The notes: a model not told the origin generated them from the sequence alone. DNA of 64,000 nt from Rikenellaceae bacterium (GCA_015059945.1 SUZJ01000004.1:72646-136645), one strand, 5' to 3'; shown: positions 10,663-21,494, numbered from the stretch's first letter. Numbers and translations: made by a program.

Positions 10663-10698
10663 AAAAGAAAAGGCCCCCTCGCACAAACCGAGGGAGCC
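10663..10698 (-). terminator. Terminator downstream of nqrF
   Basis: AAAAGAAAA then GGCCCCCTCG-cacaaac-CGAGGGAGCC. Confidence 0.65.
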
Positions 10699-10720
10699 CA
10701 TTCTTGGGGTTTGGTAACTA

Positions 10721-11968
10721 TTAGCTACCAAAGTTGTCATACATAATGTTCTCGGGAGGTACGCCCAAGTTGTCGAGCATATTTACCACAGCCGAAATCA
10801 TCATTGGAGGACCGCACAAGTAGTACTCGATATCCTCGGGTGCGGGGTGATCCTTCAAGTAGTTGTTGTAGATTACATTGTGGATAAAGCCAATGTATGC
10901 AGGATCCCAATTGTCGTCTGGCCTGGGGTCGCTAAGACCAATGGCAAACTTAAAGTTGGGGAAGTCCTTAGCAAACTGCTCAAACTGCTCCTGATAGAAG
11001 ATCTCCTGCTTCGAGCGAGCACCATACCAGAACGAGATGGGCAGGTCGCTCTTAACGGTCTTGAACAGGTGGAAGATGTGCGAACGCATAGGCGCCATAC
11101 CTGCACCACCACCGATAAACATCTTCTCGTTAGGAGTATCCTTGATGAAGAACTCGCCATAGGGGCCCGAAATGGTAACCTTGTCGCCGGGCTTGCGCGA
11201 GAAGATATATGCCGAGCAGATACCAGTTGGTACATTCATAAAGCCACCGGTTGCCCTATCAAAGGGAGGAGTAGCAATACGCACGTTCAGCATAATAATG
11301 TCATCCTCGGCAGGCTGGTTAGCCATCGAGTAAGCACGGAAGGTAGGCTCGGGGTTCTTGGCCACGATATCCCACATTTTGAACTTGGTCCAGTCGGCGT
11401 GGAAGCGCTCGTCGATGTCCATATCCGAGAACTTAATCTCGTCATACTGAGGGACATCAATCTGAATGTAACCACCGCTCTTGAATTTAAGCCTCTCGCC
11501 CTCGGGCAATTTAACCACAAACTCTTTCATAAAGGTCGATACGCTGCGGCACGAAACCACCTCGCACTCCATCTTCTTCACGCCCAGTACGCTCTCGGGG
11601 ATGCGGATGTCGAGGTCGCCTTTGACCTTAACTTGGCAACCCAAGCGCCAGTGCTCTTTCTGCTGTTTGCGGGTAAAGAAGCCCACCTCGGTTGGCAAAA
11701 TCTCGCCACCACCGTCGAGCACCTGTACTTTACACATACCGCAACTACCCTGTCCACCGCAAGCCGATGGAAGGAAAATCTTCTCCTGTGCCAAAGTGGT
11801 CAGCAGCGAGTTGCCACTTGCCACTTTGAGGCTCTTCTGGCCATCGTTGATGTTAATCGTAACCTCGCCCGAGCTGGTCAGCTTTGCTTTGGCAACCAAC
11901 AGCAGGGCCACCAGCAGCAACAGCGCCACGAGGAAGACTACGACTGCAACTAAAATTGTTGTATTCAT
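10721..11968 (-). CDS. nqrF: Na+-translocating NADH:quinone reductase subunit F
   Basis: 2Fe-2S site CGGQGSCGMCKV, FAD/NAD oxidoreductase domain, operon context. Confidence 0.96.
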   Translation of the reverse strand: MNTTILVAVVVFLVALLLLVALLLVAKAKLTSSGEVTININDGQKSLKVASGNSLLTTLAQEKIFLPSACGGQGSCGMCKVQVLDGGGEILPTEVGFFTRKQQKEHWRLGCQVKVKGDLDIRIPESVLGVKKMECEVVSCRSVSTFMKEFVVKLPEGERLKFKSGGYIQIDVPQYDEIKFSDMDIDERFHADWTKFKMWDIVAKNPEPTFRAYSMANQPAEDDIIMLNVRIATPPFDRATGGFMNVPTGICSAYIFSRKPGDKVTISGPYGEFFIKDTPNEKMFIGGGAGMAPMRSHIFHLFKTVKSDLPISFWYGARSKQEIFYQEQFEQFAKDFPNFKFAIGLSDPRPDDNWDPAYIGFIHNVIYNNYLKDHPAPEDIEYYLCGPPMMISAVVNMLDNLGVPPENIMYDNFGS

Positions 11969-11994
11969 CTCTCTTACTATTTTTGCTTAAAATT

Positions 11995-12609
11995 CTACAT
12001 CTGGAAGCCCGAGAAAATCATAAACGCCATACCCAGCAGACCAGTGATAATAAAGGCCAAACCGGGACCACGCAGACCCTTGGGTACGTTGGAGTAGCTG
12101 AGCCTCTCGCGGATGGCGGCCATCACCAGGATGGCAATCCACCAACCAAAGCCCGAACCAAAGCCGAATACTGCGGCCTCGCCTACGGTAGCAAAGTTAC
12201 GCTGCTGCATAAACAGAGCGCCACCCATAATTGCACAGTTTACCGCAATCAGAGGCAGGAAGATACCCAGCGAGTTATAGAGCGAGGGCGAGAATTTCTC
12301 TACCACCATCTCCAACAACTGAACAAATGCTGCAATCACAGCAATAAAGAGAATAAAGCTCAAAAAGCTCAGGTCAACCTCGGCCAGCGAAGGCGAAATC
12401 CACTTGAGAGCACCTGCTTTGAGCACGTAGTTTTCGAGCAAATAGTTGAGGGGCACAGTCATAAGCATTACGAAGGTAACGGCCAAACCCAAACCATTTG
12501 CAGTCTTCACGCTCTTCGATACGGCAATGTACGAACACATACCGAAGAAGAACGAGAATACCATATTGTCTATAAAGGTAGACTGAATAAATAGTTTCAA
12601 AAGTTCCAT
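11995..12609 (-). CDS. nqrE: Na+-NQR subunit E
   Basis: Membrane protein MELLKLFIQSTFIDNMVFSFFFGMCSYIAVSKSV; operon position. Confidence 0.95.
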   Translation of the reverse strand: MELLKLFIQSTFIDNMVFSFFFGMCSYIAVSKSVKTANGLGLAVTFVMLMTVPLNYLLENYVLKAGALKWISPSLAEVDLSFLSFILFIAVIAAFVQLLEMVVEKFSPSLYNSLGIFLPLIAVNCAIMGGALFMQQRNFATVGEAAVFGFGSGFGWWIAILVMAAIRERLSYSNVPKGLRGPGLAFIITGLLGMAFMIFSGFQM

Positions 12610-12625
12610 ATTCTATGCTCCTCCA

Positions 12626-13246
12626 TTATTTTTCTTGTAAATCTTTGTTGTAGCTGCGGTGTACCCAGATGATGATACCTACAATAATAAGTGCTGCAGG
12701 TGGGAACAACATCAGACCATTGTTTACATAGCCGGCCTCGTAGAAGCACTCGGGAATAATCTGGTAGCCAAACAGGGTACCATTACCCAGCAACTCCCTG
12801 AAGAAGCCGATAATCACCAGCACTGCACCATAGCCCAAGCCGTTGCCGATACCATCGAGCAACGAAAGCAGAGGTTTGTTCGACAGCGCGAAGGCCTCTA
12901 CACGGCCCATAATGATACAGTTGGTAATAATCAGACCTACATATACCGACAACTGTTTGCTCACGTCGTAGACATAAGCCTTCAGTACATCATTTACAAG
13001 GGTTACGAGTGTAGCGATAACCACCAGCTGCACAATGATACGAATCCTATCGGGAATAGTGTTGCGCAACAACGAGAGAATCAGGTTCGAGAATGCGCAC
13101 ACTGCCACAACCGAAAGACCCATAACAAATGCTGGTTTAAGCTGGGTTGTAACTGCCAATGCCGAGCAGATACCCAGAATCTGAACCAGAACAGGGTTAT
13201 TCTTTGCCAACGGATTAGTCAGCGATTGAAATGTTTTGTTTTTCAT
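12626..13246 (-). CDS. nqrD: Na+-NQR subunit D
   Basis: NPLAKNNPVLVQILGICSALAVTTQ; likely start at MKNKTF (13246). Confidence 0.94.
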   Translation of the reverse strand: MKNKTFQSLTNPLAKNNPVLVQILGICSALAVTTQLKPAFVMGLSVVAVCAFSNLILSLLRNTIPDRIRIIVQLVVIATLVTLVNDVLKAYVYDVSKQLSVYVGLIITNCIIMGRVEAFALSNKPLLSLLDGIGNGLGYGAVLVIIGFFRELLGNGTLFGYQIIPECFYEAGYVNNGLMLFPPAALIIVGIIIWVHRSYNKDLQEK

Positions 13247-13250
13247 AGCC

Positions 13251-13982
13251 TTACTCTGCATTTTCGGTTAATACTACATCTTCGGTTGCAGTGGCGGCCG
13301 CGGTACGAGCCTTCATAAAGGCGTCGTAGTAGCCGATGCAATCCTTAATCATATTCTCCAAACCCTCCGAGGTTTTGGTGCCACCTGTTACGGCATCTAC
13401 CGAGTGAGGTGCGCCCTGTGCGCCACCCTTAACAACCTCGATACCAACCAACTGGTTACCCTCGTAGATAGTCTGGCCTACAAACTGAGCCTGGAATTTG
13501 GCAGTTGCAATCTCGGCACCCAAACCAGGAGTCTCGCCTGCGTGGTCAAAGATTGCGCCCTTGATTGTATTCATATCGGCCTCCAGAGCTACATAGCCCC
13601 AGATGTCGTCCCACAGACCCTTACCTGTTAGAGGGAATACAACCTCGCCACTCTCTTTGTTCTCAAAAACGGGATACTCGCCTGCTGCAAAGCTTGCGGG
13701 CAGGTCGAAAAGCATTTGCAGAGGAGCAACCTCGGTCTCAATCTTTTCGCCCTGAGCGTTAACAACATAAGCCTCGATATACTGGTCATACGAGCCTTTG
13801 TCCAAACCGAGCGAAGCCACAATAGCGTCTTTTTTCTCGTTCAGCACGTTAGCATCCTGCCTCTCTTTGAGCGAGAGCGAGGTGAAAGCCAACAGTACGG
13901 CTACGATAATTACCATAACGGCCGAATAGAAAACGATGTAGGCGTTGCTATCTTTGCCGCCCAAAAATTTCTTCTTACTCAT
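13251..13982 (-). CDS. nqrC: Na+-NQR subunit C
   Basis: FMN-binding SGATxT-like segment (DAVTGGTKTSEGL), N-terminal TM. Confidence 0.94.
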   Translation of the reverse strand: MSKKKFLGGKDSNAYIVFYSAVMVIIVAVLLAFTSLSLKERQDANVLNEKKDAIVASLGLDKGSYDQYIEAYVVNAQGEKIETEVAPLQMLFDLPASFAAGEYPVFENKESGEVVFPLTGKGLWDDIWGYVALEADMNTIKGAIFDHAGETPGLGAEIATAKFQAQFVGQTIYEGNQLVGIEVVKGGAQGAPHSVDAVTGGTKTSEGLENMIKDCIGYYDAFMKARTAAATATEDVVLTENAE

Positions 13983-14001
13983 AATTCTATCCTCCTATTG
14001 G

Positions 14002-15180
14002 TTAAGCGTTAACGGTTTTTGCAACCTTTGCAGCCCTTTTGTTGCGGCGTTTTATGTTAGCCTGAACAACATAGTGGTCAACAACGGGAGCAAGTGCATT
14101 CATAAAGATAATTGCGAGCATCATACCCTCGGGGTAACCAGGGTTGAACACGCGCACCAAGATAGCCAGAGCACCAATCATAAAGCCTACGATGCACTTA
14201 CCGCAGTTGGTCTGTGCCGAGGTTACGGGGTCGGTAGCCATAAATACTGCACCAAATGCAAAGCCACCCAGCAAGAGGTGTTTCCAAGCGGGCAGAGCCA
14301 TATACATCTCGGTAGCGGTCTGAGGCTCAGCGGGAGCCAGCAGGTTGAACAAACCACCCATTACCAGGCCACCCACAAATACGCTCAGCATAGTGCGCCA
14401 GCTTGCGGTGCCGGTAGCAATCAGCACAAATGCGCCCAGCAGGATGCACAATTTCGAGGTCTCACCAATACAGCCGGGGATGGTACCGATAAATGCGTCG
14501 AGCATCGACACATCGGTAACGCCATTGTTGGCCAACTCACCCAGAGGGGTTGCACCGGTGCGAGCGTCGGTAAACCATACAGCCTCGCCCGAGATACTCG
14601 AAGTGTAGGCAAAGAAGATAAACAGACGAGCCAGCAGTGCGGGGTTAAAGATGTTCATACCGGTACCACCAAAGATCTCCTTACCGATAATAACTGCAAA
14701 AGCGGTAGCCAATGCGGTCATCCACAGAGGAGTACCAATAGGTACGATAAGAGCAATCAGAATACCCGACACGAAGAAGCCCTCGTTGACCTCCTCTTTA
14801 CGAATCTGTGCAAAGAAGCACTCGATACCCAAACCTACGATGTAGATTACCAAAATCGAGGGCAGCATCTGCCAGAAACCATACCAGAAGTTCTGCCAGA
14901 TAGTAAAGTCGGCGCCACCAATCCTCTGGAAACCAATGTTCCACATACCAAACAGAATGGTAGGTATGAGGGCGATGATTACCATAAACATAGTGCGCTT
15001 CATATCGTTACAGTCACGAACGTGCGAACCTTTTTTGGTTACGTCGGTAGGCACATAGAAGAAGGTCTCCATGGCCTCGTAGAACGAGTGCAGCCACGAG
15101 AGTTTGCCGCCCTCCGAGAAGGTGGGAGCAAACTTGTCAAGCAATCGTTTTGGAAGGGGTTTATTGTTAGTCTGTTTCAT
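14002..15180 (-). CDS. nqrB: Na+-NQR subunit B
   Basis: RnfD/NqrB family membrane protein; operon position. Confidence 0.95.
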   Translation of the reverse strand: MKQTNNKPLPKRLLDKFAPTFSEGGKLSWLHSFYEAMETFFYVPTDVTKKGSHVRDCNDMKRTMFMVIIALIPTILFGMWNIGFQRIGGADFTIWQNFWYGFWQMLPSILVIYIVGLGIECFFAQIRKEEVNEGFFVSGILIALIVPIGTPLWMTALATAFAVIIGKEIFGGTGMNIFNPALLARLFIFFAYTSSISGEAVWFTDARTGATPLGELANNGVTDVSMLDAFIGTIPGCIGETSKLCILLGAFVLIATGTASWRTMLSVFVGGLVMGGLFNLLAPAEPQTATEMYMALPAWKHLLLGGFAFGAVFMATDPVTSAQTNCGKCIVGFMIGALAILVRVFNPGYPEGMMLAIIFMNALAPVVDHYVVQANIKRRNKRAAKVAKTVNA

Positions 15181-15184
15181 ACGC

Positions 15185-16537
15185 TTACATCTCCTTAATC
15201 ATCAGGTTAATACCATCACGAACCAGAGCCTGCAACTCCATCTTCGAGGGATCAACGAACTCACACAGAGCCACATCCTCCTCTACGATTTCGTAGATAC
15301 CGAGGTTCTCCATCTTCTCAATATCACCAGCCAAGATGGCCTTGAAGAGATACATAGGATAGATATCCATAGGCAGATATTTCTCGTACAAGCCTGTCAC
15401 CACAAAGGGGCGAACGCCACCATTCAGACCAGTCGACAAGTTGTAGCGCTTCTTGGGCATCAGCCACGAGAAGTAGGTGCGCGAAACCGAGAATTTGTGC
15501 AGACGGGGTGCCAACCAACCGATCAGCTCCAACTCGCCACCCTCGGGGATAACGGTAATCTGCGACGAGTAATAGCCGAGCGAGTCGCCTGCGGCAGCTT
15601 TCTTACCGGTCAGCACATTACCCTCGATGATGCGGAATTTGGCACCATTCGACTGGGGTTTGATGCGTGCGGGCAACAAAACGTCGCTCACCTGTGCACC
15701 AACCAAGCACTTAATGTACTGAGGAGCAACCACCTGCGAACCGGTAGCGGCATAGGTCTTGGTCATATTGACCCTACCCTCGGTAAAGAGGCGACCGATG
15801 ATAGCCACGTTCTGGATAGCTACGGTCCACACCACCTCGCCCTTGTTGATAGGGTTGATGTGGTGGATCTGCACACCCACGTTACCTGCGGGGTGAGCAC
15901 CCTCAAAGTAGTGTTTCTCAACACCATTGATACCCTCCAAGATGCTCTTCTCACCTGCTTTCAGGCCCAGATTAACATTCTGGCAGAGTTTTTTCAGTGC
16001 ATCAAAACCAGCCTGCAAAGCCTCCATATCGTCTTTCAGGGCGATATTCATATCGGGGGCCAAGGGTGCCGAGTCAAAGCCCGACACAAAGATAGCTTTT
16101 GGCTTGTCGGCAGCGTTGGCAATAATGCCATAGGGGCGCTGAACGATCATAGGCCACAAGCCACTCGACTGCAATGCGGCAGTCACCTCCTCCGACGAAG
16201 CCTTTGCCAGATTGACATTAAAGGGTTTGTAAGTTTGTTCTGCATCGGCAGCCACCTCAATAGCCAGAAGTTTGCGCTTCTCGCCACGACGGATTGCCGA
16301 AACGGTACCGCTGACGGGCGACGAGAAGATTACCTCGGGATGAGCCTTGTCGTAGAACAGTGCATCACCTGCCATAACCTTATCACCCTCAGCCACCAAC
16401 AATTTGGGCACGACACCCTCGAAGCCGAGTGGAGAAACTGCATAGCGCTCACCCAAAGGGAGTTCTACAACCTGCTTCTCAGCCTCACCTACGAGCTTAA
16501 TGTCGAGACCTTTCTTTAATTTAATGACTTTCGACAT
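15185..16537 (-). CDS. nqrA: Na+-NQR subunit A
   Basis: KLKKGLDIKLVGEAEKQV start; operon position. Confidence 0.95.
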   Translation of the reverse strand: MSKVIKLKKGLDIKLVGEAEKQVVELPLGERYAVSPLGFEGVVPKLLVAEGDKVMAGDALFYDKAHPEVIFSSPVSGTVSAIRRGEKRKLLAIEVAADAEQTYKPFNVNLAKASSEEVTAALQSSGLWPMIVQRPYGIIANAADKPKAIFVSGFDSAPLAPDMNIALKDDMEALQAGFDALKKLCQNVNLGLKAGEKSILEGINGVEKHYFEGAHPAGNVGVQIHHINPINKGEVVWTVAIQNVAIIGRLFTEGRVNMTKTYAATGSQVVAPQYIKCLVGAQVSDVLLPARIKPQSNGAKFRIIEGNVLTGKKAAAGDSLGYYSSQITVIPEGGELELIGWLAPRLHKFSVSRTYFSWLMPKKRYNLSTGLNGGVRPFVVTGLYEKYLPMDIYPMYLFKAILAGDIEKMENLGIYEIVEEDVALCEFVDPSKMELQALVRDGINLMIKEM

Positions 16538-16624
16538 AGTCTGTGAAGATAATTTTTTGGTTTGTTAAAAGAATTTATAGTTGATTGTTAGTAATTCTGC
16601 TTAAAATTATGTCCAATAATCGCA

Positions 16625-16632
16625 CAAAGATA
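16625..16632 (-). promoter_or_regulatory. -7 promoter element of the nqr operon
   Basis: CAAAGATA (TATCTTTG on the minus strand), 88 bp upstream of nqrA ATG. Confidence 0.5.
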
Positions 16633-16703
16633 ACCATATTTTATAAATAGGTAAAATAAATTGTTAATTATTTCACACCTTTTTTACTCCGACAGAAAAT
16701 TTA

Positions 16704-16711
16704 TATCTTTG
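16704..16711 (+). promoter_or_regulatory. -7 promoter element upstream of tatD-like gene
   Basis: TATCTTTG, 19 bp upstream of ATG at 16730. Confidence 0.55.
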
Positions 16712-16729
16712 TGGCAGTAGAGCCACACA

Positions 16730-17368
16730 ATGGAACAATTTGTAGACATACACACCCACCACCACCCCTCGCCCGACACCCTCAGTCTGAGCAACTACCG
16801 CCTGGGGGTTGATATTGCGATGCCTTGTGCACCATTCTCGGCCGGCATACATCCTTGGGATGCCAACAAGATTGCGGACTGCGAAGATGCGCTAAACGTG
16901 TTGGAACGGATTGATTGTGTGGCTATTGGCGAGATTGGGCTCGACTTTGCGTGTAGCGTAGACCGCACCCTGCAACAGACTCTTTTCGAGCGCCAGTTGG
17001 CCATCGCCAGCCGTCGCAACCTGCCCATAATCATCCACAACGTCAAGGCCACAGCCGAGGTGCTGGCCACACTTGCCCTCTACCCCATTCCTGCGGTTAT
17101 TTTCCACGGGTTCATAGGCTCGAAAGAGCTGCTTGGGCAGATTGTCGCACGAGGTTTTTACGTGTCGTTTGGTTTTGGAGCCCTCCGCTCGCCACGCACC
17201 ATCGAGGCCCTTGTGGCTTGTCCCGCCACCGCCCTACTGCTCGAAAGCGACACCACCGGCGAGCCCATACTGGCCCTCTACAACGAGGTAGCCAGACTGC
17301 GCCAAACATCCCACCAACAACTTGCAACAGAGACATATAGCAATTACACAAAGATATTCAACAAATGA
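16730..17368 (+). CDS. TatD-family hydrolase
   Basis: VDIHTHHHP, GEIGLDF, LPIIIHNVKA, LLLESD motifs. Confidence 0.88.
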   Translation: MEQFVDIHTHHHPSPDTLSLSNYRLGVDIAMPCAPFSAGIHPWDANKIADCEDALNVLERIDCVAIGEIGLDFACSVDRTLQQTLFERQLAIASRRNLPIIIHNVKATAEVLATLALYPIPAVIFHGFIGSKELLGQIVARGFYVSFGFGALRSPRTIEALVACPATALLLESDTTGEPILALYNEVARLRQTSHQQLATETYSNYTKIFNK

Positions 17369-18081
17369 GCTGGACAGAGCGTACAGAACTGCTTTTAGGC
17401 GAGCAGAAATTAAACATCCTGCGCAACGCCCACGTTTTGGTCGTAGGGCTTGGCGGTGTAGGCGCCTACGCTGCCGAGATGATTGCCCGTGCGGGCGTGG
17501 GACATATGACCATTGCCGATGCCGATACGGTGGGCGAAACCAACATCAATCGCCAACTGCTGGCGCTCCACTCAACCATTGGCCGACACAAGAGCGAAGT
17601 CATGGCCGAGCGCCTTAGGGATATCAACCCAGAGATTGATTTACAGATAGTTACCGACTATATTCGCGACGAAAAAACCTACACCTTGCTTGATGCTACC
17701 CACTACGACTACGTGGTAGACTGCATCGACACCCTCTCACCAAAAGTCAACCTGATTGCGGGGGCTATTGAGCGCAATATCCCTCTGGTTAGCTCGATGG
17801 GTGCAGGAGCCAAGACTGACCCCACATTGGTCGAAATCAAGGATATAGGCAAGACACACCACTGCCCATTGGCTCATATGTTGCGCAAAAGGCTGCACAA
17901 AGTTGGCATCCGCAGCGGCTTTTATGCCGTTTTTTCGCCCGAGCCCGTCAGAGAGGGAGCGATGATTTTGGCCGAGGAGACCAACAAAAAGTCCAACGTA
18001 GGCACCATTTCCTACATTCCGGCGGTCTTTGGATGCGCCTGTGCAAGCGTTGTAATTCGCGACCTACTGGGCGAAATGTAG
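17365..18081 (+). CDS. tcdA: tRNA threonylcarbamoyladenosine dehydratase (TcdA/ThiF family)
   Basis: VVGLGGVGAYAAEMIARAGVG, DADTVGETNINRQ; overlaps tatD by 4 bp. Confidence 0.92.
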   Translation: MSWTERTELLLGEQKLNILRNAHVLVVGLGGVGAYAAEMIARAGVGHMTIADADTVGETNINRQLLALHSTIGRHKSEVMAERLRDINPEIDLQIVTDYIRDEKTYTLLDATHYDYVVDCIDTLSPKVNLIAGAIERNIPLVSSMGAGAKTDPTLVEIKDIGKTHHCPLAHMLRKRLHKVGIRSGFYAVFSPEPVREGAMILAEETNKKSNVGTISYIPAVFGCACASVVIRDLLGEM

Positions 18082-18126
18082 ACTTAAAGTAAACAATTAT
18101 ATCAAAAGAGCTAAACTACTACTAAT

Positions 18127-19062
18127 ATGAAGATTGTATTTCTCGACGAATACTCGCTCGGAGGTGCCGACCTGAGCGCAATCAAAGCACTGGGCAACTA
18201 TGTTGGTTACCACGAAACTCGCCCCGAAGAGGTGGTTGAGCGCTGCGCTGATGCCGAGGTGGTGATTGTAAACAAAGTGGTACTGGGCGAAAAGGAGATG
18301 GCCGCCCTCCCAGCACTACGCCTTATCTGCGTATCGGCTACGGGTGTCAATAATATAGATTTGGAGGCTGCAAAACGCCACAATATCGAGGTGAAAAATG
18401 CCGTCGGATACTCTACACACACCGTGGCAGAGGCCACTCTGGGTAGCATTTTAGCTCTACAAAGGCAAGTTTTGTACTACGACCGCTATGTCAAAGATGG
18501 TCGCTACTCGGCATCGGGCCGTTTTGTCAATTTCGACCGCCCAACCCACCGCCTTTACGGCAAAAAATGGGGTATCATAGGACTTGGCAACATTGGTCGC
18601 AAAGTTGCCGACTTGGCCACCGCCTTTGGTTGCGAGGTGGCCTACTACTCAACATCGGGCGTTGCCCGCCAAGAGAACTACGAGCGCAAGGAGCTGAACG
18701 ACCTGCTCGCTTGGGCCGACATCATCTCCGTTCACTGCCCACTTAACTCCACAACCAACAATCTTATAGACAAAGAGCAAGTTGCACTAATGAAGCGCAA
18801 CGCACTGATTGTCAATGTGGCTCGTGGTGGCATTGTGAACGAACAAGCCATTGCCGATGCACTCGACCAGGGGTTGATTGCTGGTGCCGCTTTCGACGTC
18901 TACCCCACCGAGCCTATGCCGCTCACATCGCCCCTGTTGAAAGTCAAAAACGCCGACAAATTGCTCCTCTCGCCCCACAATGGTTGGTCGGCAATGGAGT
19001 CAATAGCAGACCTGGTGGAGTGCGTCGTCACCAACATAAAAAACTATATTTCAAAGGATTAG
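18127..19062 (+). CDS. D-isomer-specific 2-hydroxyacid dehydrogenase (glycerate dehydrogenase-like)
   Basis: GIIGLGNIGRKVADLA Rossmann motif, NVARGGIVNEQA, LLLSPHNGW. Confidence 0.9.
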   Translation: MKIVFLDEYSLGGADLSAIKALGNYVGYHETRPEEVVERCADAEVVIVNKVVLGEKEMAALPALRLICVSATGVNNIDLEAAKRHNIEVKNAVGYSTHTVAEATLGSILALQRQVLYYDRYVKDGRYSASGRFVNFDRPTHRLYGKKWGIIGLGNIGRKVADLATAFGCEVAYYSTSGVARQENYERKELNDLLAWADIISVHCPLNSTTNNLIDKEQVALMKRNALIVNVARGGIVNEQAIADALDQGLIAGAAFDVYPTEPMPLTSPLLKVKNADKLLLSPHNGWSAMESIADLVECVVTNIKNYISKD

Positions 19063-20015
19063 TTAAACATATAGGAACAGATATTCCTAAAACCTCTCAG
19101 CAGCTCTTCGGCACTCATTCGTTTTTTGCCCGAGAGCTGCAGCTCTTTTATAGAGATATAGCCGTCGGCACAAGCCACTTTGATGTAGCGTTTGTCATCC
19201 GACACAACCTCACCTGCCGAGCGCACATTGTCGCTGGGCTCAAACGATGCGTCAAAAATCTTAACCGTAAGAGTATCAGTCAGCGATGCCCACGCAGCAG
19301 GATAAGGCGACAGGCCTCGCACCTGATTTATAATCTCCTCGCCAGAGCGGCCAAAATCAATGTGGCAGTCCTCCTTGAAAATCTTTGGAGCGGGTTTCAA
19401 CTCGCCACACTCGACCTCGCTCTGTTCGATTGGTTGAGCCTCTCCTGCGGCCAACTTTGCGACAGTTTCGAGCACCAAATCGGTGCCAACATTCATCAGT
19501 TTATCGTGCAGAGTACCAACATTATCAGCGGGCTCAATATCAACCTTTACTTGACCAATGATAGCCCCCTCGTCAATCTGTGGATTGAGTAGGAAAGTGG
19601 TAACACCAGTAACTGTTTCGCCATTCATAATTGCGCGGTTAATGGGCGCAGCGCCCCTATACTGTGGCAGCAGCGAGGCATGCAGGTTGAAGGTGCCCAT
19701 CTTTGGGGCGCTCCAAATAATCTCGGGCAGCATCCTGAAAGCGATAACAATACCCAGGTCGGCATCGAGGGCTCGGAAAGCCTCTACAAACTCTTCATCG
19801 CGCAGCTTTACGGGTTGCAAAATAGGCAGACCAGCCTCTACAGCATAGCGCTTTACGGCACTCTCGTTTACCTTCAACCCCCTACCCGATGGTTTGTCGG
19901 GCGTGGTAACAACGGCCACAACATTATAGCCTCCCTCGACCAGGGCCCTAAGTGGGGCAACCGCAAAATCGGGTGTGCCCATATATACAATGCGCAAATC
20001 TTTGGCTGATTTCAT
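19059..20015 (-). CDS. fmt: Methionyl-tRNA formyltransferase
   Basis: RIVYMGTPDFAV, NLHASLLPQYRGAAPINRAIMNGE. Confidence 0.96.
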   Translation of the reverse strand: MKSAKDLRIVYMGTPDFAVAPLRALVEGGYNVVAVVTTPDKPSGRGLKVNESAVKRYAVEAGLPILQPVKLRDEEFVEAFRALDADLGIVIAFRMLPEIIWSAPKMGTFNLHASLLPQYRGAAPINRAIMNGETVTGVTTFLLNPQIDEGAIIGQVKVDIEPADNVGTLHDKLMNVGTDLVLETVAKLAAGEAQPIEQSEVECGELKPAPKIFKEDCHIDFGRSGEEIINQVRGLSPYPAAWASLTDTLTVKIFDASFEPSDNVRSAGEVVSDDKRYIKVACADGYISIKELQLSGKKRMSAEELLRGFRNICSYMFN

Positions 20016-20030
20016 ATCCGAAACGATTAT

Positions 20031-21494
20031 TTATTTGTTCGACTTTCGCCCCACAAGGCTCTGCACTTTTGCCTTGGCCTTATTGAACTGCACAACGTAC
20101 CAGTCGGTATTGAACAGGTTTGAGTCGTTGGTAGCTATATATGTGAGGTACAATGCAATAGGTAGTAGTATTATGGCCGAGAACCACATACCAAAGGCGG
20201 CATCCCAAGTGCCCTCTTTGGCCATCTTCTCGCCCGCAATACTAATGATATAGTAGACCACAAAGAACAGCACCGACACCACAACGGGCATTGCCAAACC
20301 ACCCTTGCGTATGATGGCTCCCAATGGCGCACCAATCAGGAAGAAGATGATTACCGACAGCGGCAACGACACTTTGCGGTGCCACTCAACCTGCGAGCGG
20401 TAGAGGTTATTCAGTGCGCTCTTGGCCGAATCTTCGTTGCGGTTGAGCGAGTTACGCGACTGGCGAGCGGTCGATTTGGCCTTTTGGATAATATCGCGCT
20501 TGGTACGTGTGTCCCTATTTTTCAGTAGCGCCATCAGGTCAGCCTCACTCTTGTACGAGTAATCAACCTCCACAGTATCAAACAGTCCCCACACGCTCTG
20601 GTCGCGCACCAAGAGGTGGTTTTTCAGCAGTGGCTCGTACGAACGTGCCGAGCCTCGGTCGGCCTCTACGCGCAACGAGTCTATATCGACCTGCAACTCC
20701 GATACGTTTTTGGTCTGGTGGTTGTTGAACAGGTTCATATCTGTTCGCGCAAAGTCAAAGCCCTCGATTTCCAGAGCACCATTCTGCACCTTGAAGATTT
20801 GGTGACGTATGGCATTCTCGGTGTTCCACTTATAGTTGCGCGTAGTTTCGTAGGTCTGGCCATTGTAGAGCTTAACCATCAGAAACTTCTTATCATCAGA
20901 CATATAGATATAGCCCGAGTCGGCCACAGTGGTGGTCATATTACCATTTTTGTCGCGTGTGTCGTAGATGAGAATGTCTGTCAGCAGTTGCGTCTTGGGG
21001 TCTTGGTGACCGACGCGTATGTTCATATCGTCAATGCCGTTGAAGAAGATACCATCCTTAAACTCCATACTCTCCTTCTGCTGGCGAATGTCGTATATAA
21101 TCGCCATCATCTTCTTGTTGGAGTACGGCACCAAGTCATTGACCACAAAGAAACTGGCCACTGCCACTATGCCCACAACAGCAATCAGTGGTCTGAAAAT
21201 AGTCAGCAGCGACATACCTGCCGACTTCATTGCCAACAGTTCGTTGTGCTCGCCCAGGTTACCCATAGTCATAATGGCCGCAAAGAGCGTAGCCAGCGGA
21301 ATACCCAGTGGCATCATATTGGCCGTAGCATAGAATAGCAGCTCGATAATAACGCTGAAACTCAAACCCTTACCCACAAGCTCGTCGATATAACGCCACA
21401 CAAAGTTCATCATCAGGATAAACATCACGATGAAGAACGAGAGCACCATTGGGCCCAAGAAGGCTTTGAGTGTAAATTTGTGTATTGTTTTCAC
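20031..21494 (-). CDS. LptF/LptG-family (YjgP/YjgQ) permease
   Basis: MKTIHKFTLKAFLGPMVLSFFIVMFILMMNFVWRYIDELVGKGL; six-TM topology. Confidence 0.9.
   Translation of the reverse strand: MKTIHKFTLKAFLGPMVLSFFIVMFILMMNFVWRYIDELVGKGLSFSVIIELLFYATANMMPLGIPLATLFAAIMTMGNLGEHNELLAMKSAGMSLLTIFRPLIAVVGIVAVASFFVVNDLVPYSNKKMMAIIYDIRQQKESMEFKDGIFFNGIDDMNIRVGHQDPKTQLLTDILIYDTRDKNGNMTTTVADSGYIYMSDDKKFLMVKLYNGQTYETTRNYKWNTENAIRHQIFKVQNGALEIEGFDFARTDMNLFNNHQTKNVSELQVDIDSLRVEADRGSARSYEPLLKNHLLVRDQSVWGLFDTVEVDYSYKSEADLMALLKNRDTRTKRDIIQKAKSTARQSRNSLNRNEDSAKSALNNLYRSQVEWHRKVSLPLSVIIFFLIGAPLGAIIRKGGLAMPVVVSVLFFVVYYIISIAGEKMAKEGTWDAAFGMWFSAIILLPIALYLTYIATNDSNLFNTDWYVVQFNKAKAKVQSLVGRKSNK

Noticed and set aside
10721-16537. 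nqr operon as a possible Rnf complex
   Set aside because: Gene order A-B-C-D-E-F with an NqrF-type 2Fe-2S/FAD subunit and an NqrA-type subunit identifies Na+-NQR; no RnfB/RnfC ferredoxin subunits seen.
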